Part shown: in pieces, positions 9,453-21,600 of the stretch | Layout: every line of letters begins with the position of its first letter | Numbering within the stretch: the stretch's first letter is position 1 | Source of the DNA: Pelargonium nanum | Taxonomy: Eukaryota > Streptophyta > Magnoliopsida > Geraniales > Geraniaceae | NCBI GenBank assembly: GCA_036897485.1 | Contig: JAYMTF010000431.1 | Span: 1 to 36,628, forward strand | Reading direction: 5' to 3' | Length of the DNA: 36,628 bases | Position numbers and translations under genes: made by a program | Notes under the pieces: model-generated | Databases searched by the model: none | Told to the model about the DNA's origin: nothing | What the model saw: only the letters and a program-made list of their open reading frames with translations

Positions 9453-12343
9453 AAACAGTTTTGTTTTGCTAAAAATACCCAAAACCCATCAAAATCTTGG
9501 CAAAACTTAACTAGTTCATTTTTCTTTAATTAGAAGTTTGGAGTCTCAATCTTATTCACTTTGTAATCTTCAGTTTTACTTTAACATATATGTGATCACA
9601 TACTCTTCATTGCTTGTGTATGCTCCAACCATTTTTTATGTTTATTTTTAAGTGATTAAAGTTGTATTTGAATTGTGATTTGTGAAGGGTTGTAGTTTTG
9701 TGTAGATGAAGCTTTGATTTCTTTAATGGAAGGAGAATAATATAATGGAGATGAGGTTCATGAATCATCACTATATCTTTAGCATAAACTTGAATTGACA
9801 TTGAAGAGTCAAAGTCTTTATTTTAATAAAGATTAGTATTTTAAATATTTATATTTAGATTTTAATTTCATATTAAGCATGAAATACCAGGTCCTGTGCT
9901 CTAGGTATGCCAATTAATATTTAATAAGAATCTTGACTCGTAGATCAAAATATTATTATTTTGTGGCTTAAGCATCTCATATACTTTTTTATGAAGCAAT
10001 ATCTATTTAACAAGGGTTTTAGATTCAAAACCTATACATATCTAATGTCTTGGTGAGGGTTAGGGGTGTAATATGAGTAAAATCCAAAAGCATTACAGTA
10101 ATACACTAATATATGTCTATATATTTATTTCGTCTCAAATCACACTTAGGCACACTTCTAAAATAAGAGCGTCAACGCACGCATGCCTGCATGCGCTCCT
10201 CCAAGACATGTGTTCTCATGCACACATTCAAAGGCCTTCAGAGTTGTGCTCGTACAACTCAAGTCTTACACTATGACATTATATTGTGAGGTTCGCAATA
10301 TGTTGTAATTTCTAATATTAAAATTCCATATAGTATTAAAGTTGGTTTTGATTCATATATATGTTTGTTTATATTAAGACAAATAGATATAAATCTTGGA
10401 CGTTTATTTTTTGGATCATGAATTGTTGTTGCGTTGATCATGACTTTGCTACCCGTTTTCTCTTTATGCATGTGAGTGTCATTTTATTATGGCAAATCAA
10501 GTGTGTTTTAGCACTTTGGCTCTCAAGCTTAAGTCCATATAAGACTTTAATCTCCAAACCTTCATAATTAAGAGCTAATTGATTATAATAAAAAAAAATA
10601 GTTGTATGAGATAGTCTTGGTTGATCAGTCAAAGATCAAGCAAATCTAGTCAAGAGCATATTTGAGGGCAATTATCTTATCTCCCCCCATAGATAAATTA
10701 ATATTAAAACATTAAAATTATATAATAAGTAGGGTTGAAAGATGGGTTGCTCTGGTGAGAGGTCATTTCATCAACCAAACCACCATTAACAATATGTATT
10801 ATTCTATGATGCTTGGGTGGAAAAGAAAAAGCAATTTAGAGAGATCCTATTCTTGCAACTTGATATTGGGCCTTGTTGGAACAAAGTGAGTGGGTCCAAT
10901 TGTTAGACTGGCCCACCACATGGTAGATTTTTGGTGTGGTAGCCCACTCAATGAATTAAACTCATCATTTGTCCTAACAAGATATCCTATTTTTGGAGGT
11001 TATATAATGGGCTTGTTTGGGTCATCTACGTGCAACCAGCAGAGTCAATGTCTATAAATATTTAGCCAAAACGTTATTTGGTTGTTGCAGTTGTCGTGCC
11101 ATCTTTTCATACTTGTTCACTCCACAAGAGCTCTTGTAGGAGATTTTTCCACATGACGTGGAAGGGATCCTGTAGAACTTCGGTGGGAAAATGTCATTCT
11201 CATCTTCTCCCTATTTTTTATAGGATAATGACTTAAATACCGCCCTTAATTCATATTAATTCTCATATTGTAGTGCAATACAAAGATCAAAGAGTTTGAA
11301 ATTTACCAAATGAAAATTAACTCATTTGCTAAATCTATCATTACTATGGAGGGCCCAAAAGCACAACCTATCTCAAGTGATTATAATCATATGATCCTTG
11401 ACCCAAATAGATGAGAACACCTTTATTTTAGTATTTTATTGTTTGGCTTACCCTATGATCATATCCATCTCTATGTTTCTTCTAGAGTTTGGCATGCAAT
11501 ATTTGCTCAATCTAATATATTTGTGGTATAAATAAAAGTAGTGTTGTGGACAAGCTCCACATGGTGAACCACTAGTGCAACATGGTATCCATGTTAGCTG
11601 TCATCATCATGGTTTGACTCTTTATTTAGTGAGAAACATTCCAGAAAAAATGACGATGCGAGAACAAATGAAACATTACATATACTCGTTTCGTCATATA
11701 TCTCGATCATTTCATAAAATCAACGGTACATTATATTTCGACCGTAAATTGCATATGAACAGAATTTACTCGGATCATTTTCCTTTTTCAAGTTCGATTT
11801 AAATCCGCCCCGACCCAGTTCACGAAACCGGTCAAGACCGGTATGAACAGCATGATTGCATGAAGTTACAAAAGTCAAACAACACCTCTTCTTGCATTCG
11901 AAGATAATATTCCCAAAAACGTAACGATCCGTTTGTCATCCACAGTTTTGGTGACGTGTCGCCTTATCACTGGCCCGTCTTTCAAAACCTGTCCGTCACT
12001 CCATTTGTCTATCATTATCTCTCTCTGTTCCTCGGCCAATTGAATAGAAAGCGTAAACATGATTCAAAACAGTCGCCAAAACAGAAAGAAAAGCTGATCA
12101 AATTCGCCACCACCACCACCATACTCGATGCGTTTGAGTTGAATCTGAGAAACTGCAGAGACAGAGATTCTGGATCATCGAACCCTAACAATCGGATTGA
12201 TTACAATTCTCGATCGAATTGGATCAGATTGGAGAAGAAACCAACAAATTGGATCGAGATCGGTGCAAGATCGAGACTGGAGGGCGATAGGGTGGTAGGG
12301 TTGGGCAGGACATAGAAGCCAGAGGAGGGAGGGAGACCAAAAC
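9453..12343. other. Intergenic region between divergent kinase and CUE genes
   Basis: About 2.9 kb with the kinase promoter at the left and the CUE-gene promoter and leader at the right. Several TGGGCC/GGCCCA/AGCCCA motifs occur at 10865-11010 and an ACGTGG within a short inverted repeat near 11150-11165; such site II motifs often lie upstream of housekeeping plant genes. No open frame here resembles a protein family. Confidence 0.4.
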
Positions 12344-15020
12344 ATGTCTGCCATAGTGTGCGGAAAGAGATCTTTCTTCGAAGACCTGCCCGCCACACCA
12401 ACCGTCTCCAAAAGGATCCGTTTCGCTTCCTCCCCCGTTCGATTCTCGCCGCCCAGGACCACCGCCTCTGCTCAATCCTCCTCCTCCTCTTCTTTTTCCT
12501 TTGCTTCGTCGCACCTGATCGAACACTTGGCTGCTATTTTCCCTGACATGGACAAACAGGTCTGATCACAATTCAGGAATTGTCTAGATTTTATGTCGTT
12601 TTGTTTGATTTCATTTTTTTTTTCCGTGATAATGTTGAATTGATTGTTGCTCTGTTGAAAATTCGAAATATGCATGTGGTTCCAGAAATGATGATAAACG
12701 TAACATTCATATGTTCAACTAGAACTTTTTTGTTAGCATTGTCAATAAATTTTTCTAGGAACTATGCCAACTAGAAGGTCTGCTGACCAATTTTGAAATT
12801 AATATAATTCTAGCTTCTTGAGAGAGCACTTGAAGAATGTGGTGATGATTTGGATTCGGCTATCAGAAGTTTGAATGAGCTTCGCTTGGGGTCAGCTGAT
12901 CATAAGTTGGGCTCTGTAGCCGGGAATTTTGATGCATCACTGGAGCCAAATGCTCAATTTCAATCACAAGGTAATCACTGACTTTTGACCTTTTAAAATG
13001 TGACTGTCCTAGATATGATCTTTGGAAATAAATCATTAACAATACAATTTGCTTCGTCTCTTTGGTTTGGTGTCATGTTATTGAACATAACTGCTTCACA
13101 TAGTGGTTTTAAGTGATTTTGATAGTGGCTGTAGATTATTATAGTATAATGAAATTCATGATCATAATCACTTGATAGTTGAACTTAGCATTCATTCTTT
13201 GGTGCATATTTAGTTGGCAAGTCCGTTCGTCCTAAGTTCTCATCTAACACCACCATCTACGTTTCAGTGAAAGTAGTTAATTTGTTTGTTTGGGAGTTCA
13301 ACTTGATTTCTTTTATCAATTTATTTGAAATGTGTGTCTAGGAGGATTCTGGCGGGTTCTGACCTGGACCTTTTAACCCTCTTGAATTAGAGTGTTTTGA
13401 TCAAAATGTTTTGGTCTTCACTAATTTATATCAACCCTAATAGTCTATAACTAATGTGCTCTATTCTATTCTCTTAACACTAAAATTGTTGTGTGACTAG
13501 TCTACTGTTGTCCCTTATTTCAATAAGACGATTAGAAGAACCCTCGTCACCATTCTTTGTGCTCGTATTTAGCTTTGTTCCATGTTTTTCTTCCCAGTTT
13601 TCTTTCTACGGTTGAACAATTCCATCCAGCAATGCTTTAATTTATCCTTCTGTCTTTATTAGTATATAAATTACCGATAACCTTTCAGAAATATTTCAAG
13701 TTTAGTGCTTCAATGCTCCCTTCTATTCTTTTATTTCTTTCTTTTCGTCTTTTGTGTGTTTAGTAATGTCTCTAGATGCATTTTCCAGCCAGAATCTTGA
13801 CGTCCAGTGTGCTACTGAGTAAGACATGTTATGTTTTGTATCAGTTTAGAATTAATTAAAGTTCCATTATGCCTTGTTTAACTTGCAAACCTTTGTTCAA
13901 TTGCTGTTTTTGAAGTGCTATGAATTATCTCACCAGTCTGTTTGTTAAAATTAAACTTTCAAATGGTCTTAATATGGGTTTTGTTGCATGCCTATGATCC
14001 TTGGGATAGCTTGTGCATCCAGTCACTTGAATCCTTGTTTTCAACTGAAACAAGTAACAATGAGAATAGGCATTAATTTGTAACCTAGTATTTCATTTTA
14101 AATTTCTGGGATCTTGTAATAGTAGTTACATTATGCAACAGCAGTTTCATGGTTAGGGATACTACACTTTATTGCAGGTATAGCGGTAACTAATGCAGAG
14201 GTTCCATCTGCTGAGGATCCTTCAGCTCAAAACAATCACCCTGTAGATGGTGCAGACTGGGTGGAGCTCTTTGTCAGAGAAATGATGAGCGCTTCTGACA
14301 TGGATGATGCAAGAGCCCGTGCTTCAAGAGCTCTGGAGGTTTTGGAGAAATCTATCCTCGCACGAGCAGGTGCAGAGGCAGCCCAGAGCTTGCACCAGGT
14401 TGTGGATTGTTACCCTTGCCAAATTTCTTGTTAACATGACTAGGAATGTATTACTGTTATTGATTATAATTTTTTTACATGCTCTTGGGTTGGATTGTTG
14501 GGGATCTACATGTCTCAATGGCATGTTTGTTTTGTTAGGATTTGTTTTATTTATGGTGTGTTTTATTGTAGGAAAACATGATGCTGAAGGAACAAATGGA
14601 AGCTCTGATTCAAGAAAATACGGTTCTCAAGCGTGCTGTGGCCATACAGCATGAGCGTCAAAAGGAGTATCAAGATAGAAGCCAGGAGTTGCAGCATCTG
14701 AAGCAACTTGTCGTGCAATACCAGGACCAATTGAGAACACTGGAGGTTGAGCTCACAAACTCAAAGCTTCAAATCTGCTATGCGATTTCCTGAAAATGTT
14801 CCCCTAAACTAGTGCATCTATGCTATATCTGTATTAGGATTGGAAATTTGCTCCTTTTTCACCATTACAGCAATTGAATAGTTTGCTTGTGCTTGACTGC
14901 TGGGATCTGATGACTGTCTTGTTATTGTACTAGGTGAACAACTATGCGCTGACCATGCACCTGAAGCAAGCTCAACAAAGCAACTCCATCCCGGGACGTT
15001 TCCACCCTGATGTGTTTTAA
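12344..15020 (+). CDS. CUE-domain (ubiquitin-binding) protein, five exons, 284 aa
   Basis: Exons 12344-12559, 12814-12970, 14178-14398, 14572-14745 and 14934-15020 join in phase to 855 nt ending TAA. The N terminus (MSAIVCGKRSFFEDLP) and the SSPVRFSPPRT block are typical of plant CUE proteins of the Arabidopsis At5g32440 type. The CUE domain covers about residues 58-98: HLIEHLAAIFPDMD, then LLERALEECGDDLDSAI and a SLNEL helix; the domain is split by intron 1. CUE domains bind mono-ubiquitin, usually through an M/I-F-P loop (here IFP at 65-67) and a C-terminal di-leucine-like patch. A second conserved stretch (about 150-198) begins DWVELFVREMMSASDMDDAR. Exon 4 (199-256) is rich in E, Q and K and likely forms a coiled coil. 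The C terminus NSIPGRFHPDVF is characteristic of the family. Cellular role is not established as far as I know. If intron 4 were retained, the last 28 residues would be replaced by a short unrelated tail. Confidence 0.93.
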
Positions 15021-16393
15021 TCAACCCGTGCTTCATAAAGGTCCGCGCCAGTGAATGAGGATATAACATCTGGTTGTGAACTGCTATCCCAATGGAGCTC
15101 AGCTGTGCAGGAGGGATATATTTACTCTTAATTCATACCAAAAGGGTAAGTTATCATTATAGAGATCATTAGTTTCATTTTAATACATTGTCAAGGAGTT
15201 CAAAATTCCATTACTTCTTTTAGATTTGAATTGGATCCAAATGTTATTATTTATTGCTTAATGTCAAGATATGTATCAATAACTTATAGTATCCTTTGAT
15301 TCTCCAAGCAATCTTCTTCATCTGCTTGTTGAGCGTAGTCATCTGTAATTTTTTTTGTCGGCAAAACACAAATAAATGGGATAGTGAAAGACCCATCTCT
15401 CTCAATTCTCAAATAAAGCTTGTCACATGGGTGAGAAGGGGGACAATATAGGTATAAAATGAAAACATATGGTCATTCCAAATCGTATTAATTTGTATCC
15501 AAATTGTGAATGGTACAACAAAAGAGACTTGACATATCCTCCGTAGGCATAGCCCACTCTTGCAGCTACAGTTACAGCTATTTGTATGTCCAAATCGATC
15601 GAAATTATTATTGAGGAACAGTTATGGTTCTGTTTTGTTGGTGTTGTTGTTGATAAAGTCAAAACTTGCACAACATGCACCATTTTAACGTACGTGTGAT
15701 GATGTATCTCGTTAATTTGGGGAGGGAAAATGGGCCGATGCAAAAGGACACTAGTTAGGCCCAAATACAGAGTAGGCCCAGTGGAGTGTAATCAGGCCCA
15801 ATTGTCCAATATATGCTTAGAGTTTGTCTTAATTGAGTCACAGTAAACTTTTTTTTCATTTCTTTTAAACTCGTTCAACCGGTTGTACGTAGCTAATTTT
15901 CAGTTGTCACATCATTGTTTGTTGTCGCGTCGTTACGTCACGTCAGATATGGAGTTCACGTGTGCATGTCACGTCATTAGACCGTTTCATTTATGAAAAC
16001 TCATTTTAATGTGTTTTGTAGGGGCGGGGGTATCCCTCCCAAACCGGTATATGCAATCGAGTATATTTATATCGCTAGAAAAAAAAGTTTTCATCCATAA
16101 GTTATAAGTCATTTGTTCTGTGTACGGGTGTGCTAAGGTAAATCCAACTTAAATTATATGTACATTACATAGGTATTTTGTCCATATATGTGTTCCAAAA
16201 AAGACGCCAAAAAAACAGCAATAAAAAATAAATAGGACAGCCACATTATGTATAGGTTATATGTATATATGTGTATGCAGAAGAAGCACACAAGGATTGG
16301 GGACCATGAACAACCCATACCCTTAACACCTCATTAAAGATTCAATTTACACATAAAAGAGATCGTGATCACATGGCCACATGCATGTGATGG
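15021..16393. other. Intergenic: CUE 3' flank and motif cluster
   Basis: The first 100-300 bases are probably 3' untranslated sequence of the CUE gene. A 113-codon minus-strand frame (15764-15423) matches nothing I know. From 15731 to 15976 lies a dense cluster of GGCCCA and ACGT motifs, listed separately. The remainder is AT-rich without visible genes. Confidence 0.4.
15731..15976. promoter_or_regulatory. Cluster of site II (GGCCCA) and bZIP (ACGT) motifs
   Basis: TGGGCC at 15731 and GGCCCA at 15758, 15775 and 15795 lie within 70 bp. About 130 bp further come TTACGTCACGTCAG (15933-15946, two overlapping ACGTCA cores), a palindromic G-box CACGTG (15957-15962), and CACGTCA (15970-15976). TCP factors bind site II and bZIP factors bind ACGT cores. 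No gene start is obvious beside the cluster, so its target is unknown; it could serve an unrecognised non-coding transcript or be chance. Confidence 0.35.
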
Positions 16394-16654
16394 GATAGCA
16401 TGTTTTTTTTTCCTTCTAAACTATGAGGTTTCTGAGCGGCCCCGCAAACTAGCGGTTGACACTTTTAAGCCGTTCTACCACATCCAGACTAATCCTCATT
16501 CGAGCTGGGTAGGACCACAAGGGCGGCGAAACTCTCCCTACCAAGTTTTAAAGCAACTACATTCCCTAAGACTCGAACTCGAAACCTCATGTTAAGCTGA
16601 AACAACCCCTTACCAGTTGACCCACGCGCTTGGTGGTAGATAGCATGTTTTTTT
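16394..16654 (-). mobile_element. Complete tRNA-derived SINE with perfect 16-bp target-site duplication
   Basis: GATAGCATGTTTTTTT occurs at 16394-16409 and again at 16639-16654, enclosing about 229 bp (16410-16638). Read on the minus strand the insert has an A box GTGGGTCAACTGG (16625-16613) and a B box GAGTTCGAGTC (16580-16570), 32 bp apart, and ends at low coordinates in an A run that merges with the duplication. The boxes, tail and duplication together make a textbook SINE. The perfect duplication suggests a fairly recent insertion. It sits about 1 kb upstream of the MIR396b promoter. Confidence 0.9.
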
Positions 16655-17583
16655 AAGCTTCCTATTTCCATCTAATAAAATTTCCTCTTATTTTTATATT
16701 TGTATATACATATGAGGCAAAATTCATTTTGATAATTCAATTACACACTTAGGTAAGGAATTTGGGTAAAAATTTATTTTGATATTCATTAATTAAAGAG
16801 AGTAAGAAGTGTGATAAGTGTCTTTGGTTTGATTATCTCGGATATTTGTGATTTATCAGAGTATTTTTTAAAAATAGAGTTTTTATGTAAATTGTTCTGC
16901 GAACGAAGCGACACATGCGTTAGTTAGGTCCTTAGAGTCTGTGTCATGCTTATCAGCATGAGTTGGTTTGTCAGCTCCGTCACTAGTTAGGAATTTGTTG
17001 AAAATGATCTTTTAGTTAATAAAATTGGTTTCTTTCATAGGTGCAAATCACATAAAAACTAAGTTACAACTTTAAACATTAAGAAAACAACATTATATTA
17101 TATATTGAAATTTTAGATTTAGCGTACTATTCCGTTCACACTAATTCACCGAAGCGAATATAAGTGAAAAGTTAACATGATTTTATACTATTATTGTTGA
17201 CTCAGAATTCTTTATTGTCTAGATTAAAATTGAAATAAAATTAGGAGACTCACATATGTATATACACATAGCTAGGTATAGATAGCTAGGGTTATTGAAA
17301 AACCAAATGGATCGAAAGGTGTATAAGGTTGTGTATAACGTATGTAAATGTACAATAATATAAATGTGACGTTTTGTTTTGCTGGTGCCCCACAGTCTCT
17401 GTGTTGCGCACTCACTGCTAAAATAATAAAAAAAATTAAAAAATGGTGTGTGTATTGTATTGTATTGTAGTGAGGTGTGAATAGTGAAGAACAGAGCAGT
17501 GATTGGAGAGTAGTGAACCCTACAAACCAGTCTGTGTGTGGCCTCGATCCTCTATAAGATCGCATAGCTTAGCTACAAGTTTC
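16655..17583. other. Upstream region of MIR396b
   Basis: AT-rich, with no gene visible. It is bounded on the left by the SINE and on the right by the MIR396b TATA box, so it is the likely MIR396b promoter region. Confidence 0.4.
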
Positions 17584-17635
17584 CTATAAAGCTGGTGTTT
17601 AAAATCAACACTCCATATATACTATAGTGTGGTCC
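17584..17635 (+). promoter_or_regulatory. MIR396b core promoter: TATA boxes and TCP-type motif
   Basis: CTATAAA (17584-17590) and CATATATACT (17614-17623) are two TATA candidates 140-175 bp before the hairpin. Between the second one and a CT-rich leader lies GTGGTCC (17629-17635), which matches the class II TCP binding core. In Arabidopsis TCP4 is reported to raise miR396 levels, so this site is a plausible conserved control point; use of the site here is inference. Confidence 0.45.
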
Positions 17636-17714
17636 TTCTTTCTCCTTCTCCTTCACTATCTTCTGCAATTTTCTTATCCTATGTATTGTGTGTGCCCATA
17701 TTGCAAGATCTGGA

Positions 17715-17735
17715 GATGATGATGATGATGATGAA
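17715..17735. repeat. (GAT)n microsatellite in the MIR396b leader
   Basis: About six GAT units followed by GAAGATGA, 40 bp before the miR396b hairpin and probably within the primary transcript. Confidence 0.8.
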
Positions 17736-17759
17736 GATGAGGCCAATTCTTGTTGTTAA

Positions 17760-17868
17760 GTCCTGTCATGCTTTTCCACAGCTTTCTTGAACTTCTTTTG
17801 TGCTTGGTTTTTGGCTATGGAAGCTCAAGAAAGCTGTGGGAAAACATGGCAATTTCAGGATTTTTTTT
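17760..17868 (+). ncRNA. MIR396b: MIR396b microRNA precursor
   Basis: The 5' arm at 17774-17794 is a full 21-nt match, from memory, to plant miR396b (begins TTCCACAGCTTTCTTG and ends AACTT). The 3' arm at 17823-17843 (begins GCTCAAGAAAGC, ends GGGAAA) matches the miR396b star strand and pairs with it almost perfectly around a loop of about 28 nt. Pairing continues outward as CATGC(T)/(A)ACATGGC and CCTG/CAGG. miR396 guides cleavage of GRF (growth-regulating factor) mRNAs and so limits leaf and root cell proliferation. The AACTT ending separates it from the miR396a type encoded 5.4 kb away on the other strand. Confidence 0.97.
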
Positions 17869-18155
17869 ACTGCATTAATGCATGCAGATTGCAGAAGGCA
17901 AGATCTCAATCCAAACTCTTGCATGCCACGATTAATTAAGGTAAATTTCTTCAACTACTCAATTCTCTGGAATTGTTTTAGTCTATGGAGGTTTTGTTTT
18001 TCTTTGAAAAGAATCACTAACAATGAAGATGGTGATATGAATTCTTGAGCCAAGCATTGTGATTTGGATGCATGGTAAAAAATATATACTGTGTAACATT
18101 TTACTACACAAATTATCAGTAAATTGTAGTGAATGTTTTGGGAGTTCCCATTAGT
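17869..18155. other. Probable MIR396b primary transcript, 3' part
   Basis: Sequence just after the hairpin. ATTAAG|GTAAATTT near 17940 could be a splice donor. A 16-nt stretch at 17882-17897 recurs exactly at 19379-19394. No coding region is recognised. Confidence 0.3.
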
Positions 18156-18311
18156 TAGTGGCGGAGCAAGGGGTGGGCTGTAGTAAGCAGCTGCGTATGC
18201 GATCTTTCAAAACTTCATTAAATGTTAGGCAGATATTATAGTTTATGTGTTTGGTTTAGTTTTGTTATGCTCACCTCGATCCTACATTTTAGCTCCGCTA
18301 CTACCATTAGT
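18148..18311. mobile_element. hAT-like MITE, 148 bp, with 8-bp target-site duplication
   Basis: CCATTAGT at 18148-18155 recurs at 18304-18311. Between them, 18156-18303 begins TAGTGGCGGAGC and ends GCTCCGCTACTA, whose reverse complement is TAGTAGCGGAGC, so the terminal inverted repeats agree at 11 of 12 positions. An 8-bp duplication and GGCGGAGC-type ends are hallmarks of plant hAT-superfamily miniature elements. It is too short to encode a transposase. It lies about 300 bp after the MIR396b hairpin, probably inside or just past its primary transcript. Confidence 0.88.
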
Positions 18312-18591
18312 TGATCTGTTTCATAGGATTATCAAAATGGTGAAGAAATTGAAAAGGAATTTTAAATATGAGTATATGTGAATCATATGTATATGTTGCA
18401 GAGAAGATTCCCTGATGGGTTTCCTTTTTATGATCAATAATGACAGTTCTTCCTGTTGGCCTTTTGGTTTTGCTTCAACATATGATCTCCTCCTACATTT
18501 CTGTGAAAAAAAGGTTTATCTTTGTCCTATCTGATGGCCTCTCTCCTTTTTTTTAATCTTATTATTATTAAATCTTTTAACTTTTAACCAC

Positions 18592-18613
18592 CCTCTCTCT
18601 CTCTCTCTCTCTC
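18592..18613. repeat. (CT)n microsatellite
   Basis: About 11 uninterrupted CT units. Confidence 0.9.
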
Positions 18614-21600
18614 AAGAAATAAAAAATACAATGCTTCAATTACATATTTGTGGCTTGAAGATCTTTTTGGAATGACTACATTAACTATTTTAGGTTGGAA
18701 TGGTTGTTGAGACTTGAGACTCCAAATATTATACACCTTCCACTCTCACCAAACTATATGAATTCATGTTCATGCATATATATGAATTCTCAACTTCAAA
18801 AATTCAAACAATTCATTAACTTGTTGATCATATTCATTTACTTTTGCATAGTTAATAAGTTTATGCAGAATTTGAAGGGAATCTTGAGCAGAGAGAAGAG
18901 ATGAAGGGTAGGTCCAAGAAAATCAGTTTAAAAATGGGCCAGGCAAATGGGCATGGCAGTCCTGTACACCATAAAAGAAAAATAAATAAATAAATAATTG
19001 CTATGTAAATGTCAATTGCTAAATTGGGGGGTCCTCTAATCCCTTTAAAAAGCAAAGCCTAGTGATCTAAAATTGTATCATGAAGCCACTTGTTTTTCTA
19101 TTCTGACTCTTGTGCAAAGTATACATATATATATTATGAGAAACAGGCCCAAAAGGTGCAGCAATAATTCAGAAAACTTTAGCAACCAATTAAAATGGAA
19201 CTGCTCTTGCTTGCTTTTTATAAGAACTAAGAAGAAGCAAAATTATGATTTAAATCCCCAAAATGAAGAAAAATACAGTGCTCATGAAAAAGGCTGACCC
19301 CATTTCATAGCTATGCTTTTTAAAAAAAATTATATGTATATATATAGTGATATATGATATAGAAATATATATGATATGATGCAGATTGCAGAAGCAGATG
19401 CAGATGCAGGCTCCATGAGCTGCCATATTTGCAGCACAAGTTGCCAAACACTCCTTCTGCAAATCTGTGCATGCATGCTCAGCTTTGTTTGCCCTCTCAT
19501 CCATCTTTTTTCTTATTTTTTAAAGTTTACAGCTCAGTCTCACATGATGAATGTTCCAAATCTATGCCAGTGTCTCTTACATCTTTTTTTTTTTCTCTTT
19601 CCTTTCTCATAATTTTTATTATAACAAAAAATAATCATGCAATTGTTCTTTCTCATGGTAAAACTGGTTCTAAACAAGAAATCTACACAATAAGATTCAT
19701 GAATTTTCTTTTGAGAAAATTTACATTTTAAATAAACCTTTTTTTGACCATGTAAAAGTAAAACTAAGAGATTATACGTACAAAACCACTTAAACATTAT
19801 TGTTGTCATGCAAAGTGCATAAACACAATTGCTCAAATATACGAGAAATATGTAAAATAGCGTGAACTCATTGTAGAAAAATTCAAACGAGAATTACAGA
19901 ATGTGGGAGGATAAATAAATATTTAAACGTGTTATTTATGTAAGTAGGTCTTGGTACGCCTTTTTTCCACCTGAATTCACTTATACAAGTGCCAAATCTA
20001 CCTTGCATTAACATTCGTTTATACAAGTACTGTTTATACAAATTATTAAAAATATGGGTATTGAATCTTCTTAAATGATCAAGATTAATGTTATTAGTTC
20101 CGAAAGCCACACAATTGTTTTCTACTATACGTTTTAAAATTTATATGTGTTTCGATGTGTTTTAAATTTTGTAAAAAATACTTATGGGATATTAATATTT
20201 TTCCCGTGATGAATGTTTGCATACATATTGAAGTAGAGACAGATAATACATATAGTCTGGACCTCCTTGTCTAGGAGCTATGACAACAAAACCATATTAT
20301 TTATGGTTCGCAGTATATAAGTGGGACCATAATTCAAGAATCATTTTGGTTTGTTGAACCTTTTGCTGCTAAAAAGTACAAGATTTGAACTACACATATA
20401 TATTCACTTCAAGAAAAGTCTTCACAAATTCTCAGTTTTCCATCACACATTGTTTCTGATATATATTTCAATTATTTTCAAAGAAAAAAACAAACAAAAA
20501 ATCCAAGAAAGTTTTCCGAAGAAGCAACTTAATTAATATAATTGCAATAACATCGTTACATGACAAGATGAGAACAATGCTTAATAATTAGCAATTAATT
20601 AACAAGCTTTACCTAATTGTGCATACTAGCAAAAATGCATATAAAAACCAGTGCACAAACTTGTTAGTTTATATAAAAGTATGGTTTTAGTTGGGTTTAA
20701 AAATTAGTAAATGTGGTTGGTTCATATGCTTGATCCAATGAACCTAAAGTATGATACTAATTTATATTTTAGCGCATATACGGGAATCAATATTAACAAA
20801 ATCACGAGTACCTCCACGAGATTAGGTTAAAGTATGCGTCTCAAAAAGGCGATTGAGGAATGTACAGATTTTTCACCTTGACAGCAAACCAGTAGCAAAG
20901 ATGGTCCATAGATGTTTACAGCAAAAGCGGAAAGAAACTTTTGAGCTCAACTTGCTGAATCAACGTTGACACCATGGAGGAACTGAAAGAGAAATAGCAT
21001 AGATGCATCAATAATTCTGAACCCATGTGTTGGGAAAAAGGAACAGCCAAGTCCTTATTTTCAGGCATATATATATAAATATATATATATATGTATATAT
21101 GTATATCATGCAAGTGATCATCAATTACAGTCATGAAGATCATGATAACAACTTTATCAAAGACGAGAGGAGCAATCATCATCATCATGAACATCTCATT
21201 GAGTGAAAAAATTAGAATTACCATTGTTACAGCTTACAATGGATCTCTCATAGTTTAAGAATATATAAATAAAAATGATTCTAAAAATTCATGTGTAAAC
21301 TGCAAAAAAACTAAATCTAAATATGGGACATGCATGCATGTTCCCTGGTTGCAGAAAAATATGAATGTGAGGTTCAAGGAAGTACATAATTTGTCAGAAC
21401 AAAATTTTATTTAACACACAAAAAAAATGAAGTTAAGAGCTGCTTAACACCTGTTAGATCTCTAAAACCAGAAGATAAGAATGGTGATCTGTTTCTTGAG
21501 TACCCATGTTACATTCTAATACTAGTTAATTGGTTTAGGAGTAATAATAAGACAAAAGTTACAGTGGTGCTAGTGCTAAGACAACCAGATCAAGATAGGA

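Noticed and set aside
11956-12315. 119-codon plus-strand frame before the CUE start
   Set aside because: Probably the 5' leader region of the CUE gene; not in a recognisable family and in a position expected to be untranslated.
12175-12526. Two minus-strand frames of 95-100 codons opposite CUE exon 1
   Set aside because: Shadows of the GC-rich first exon and leader of the CUE gene on the other strand.
15423-15764. 113-codon minus-strand frame
   Set aside because: No domain, no signal peptide pattern and no splice partners; treated as chance, though a transcript could exist there.
19978-20045. Three copies of TTATACAA within 65 bp, as a possible repeat array
   Set aside because: Short AT-rich words with irregular spacing; not a CRISPR-like or satellite array.
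21065-21105. AT-dinucleotide hairpins
   Set aside because: Self-pairing is a trivial result of (AT)n repeats.
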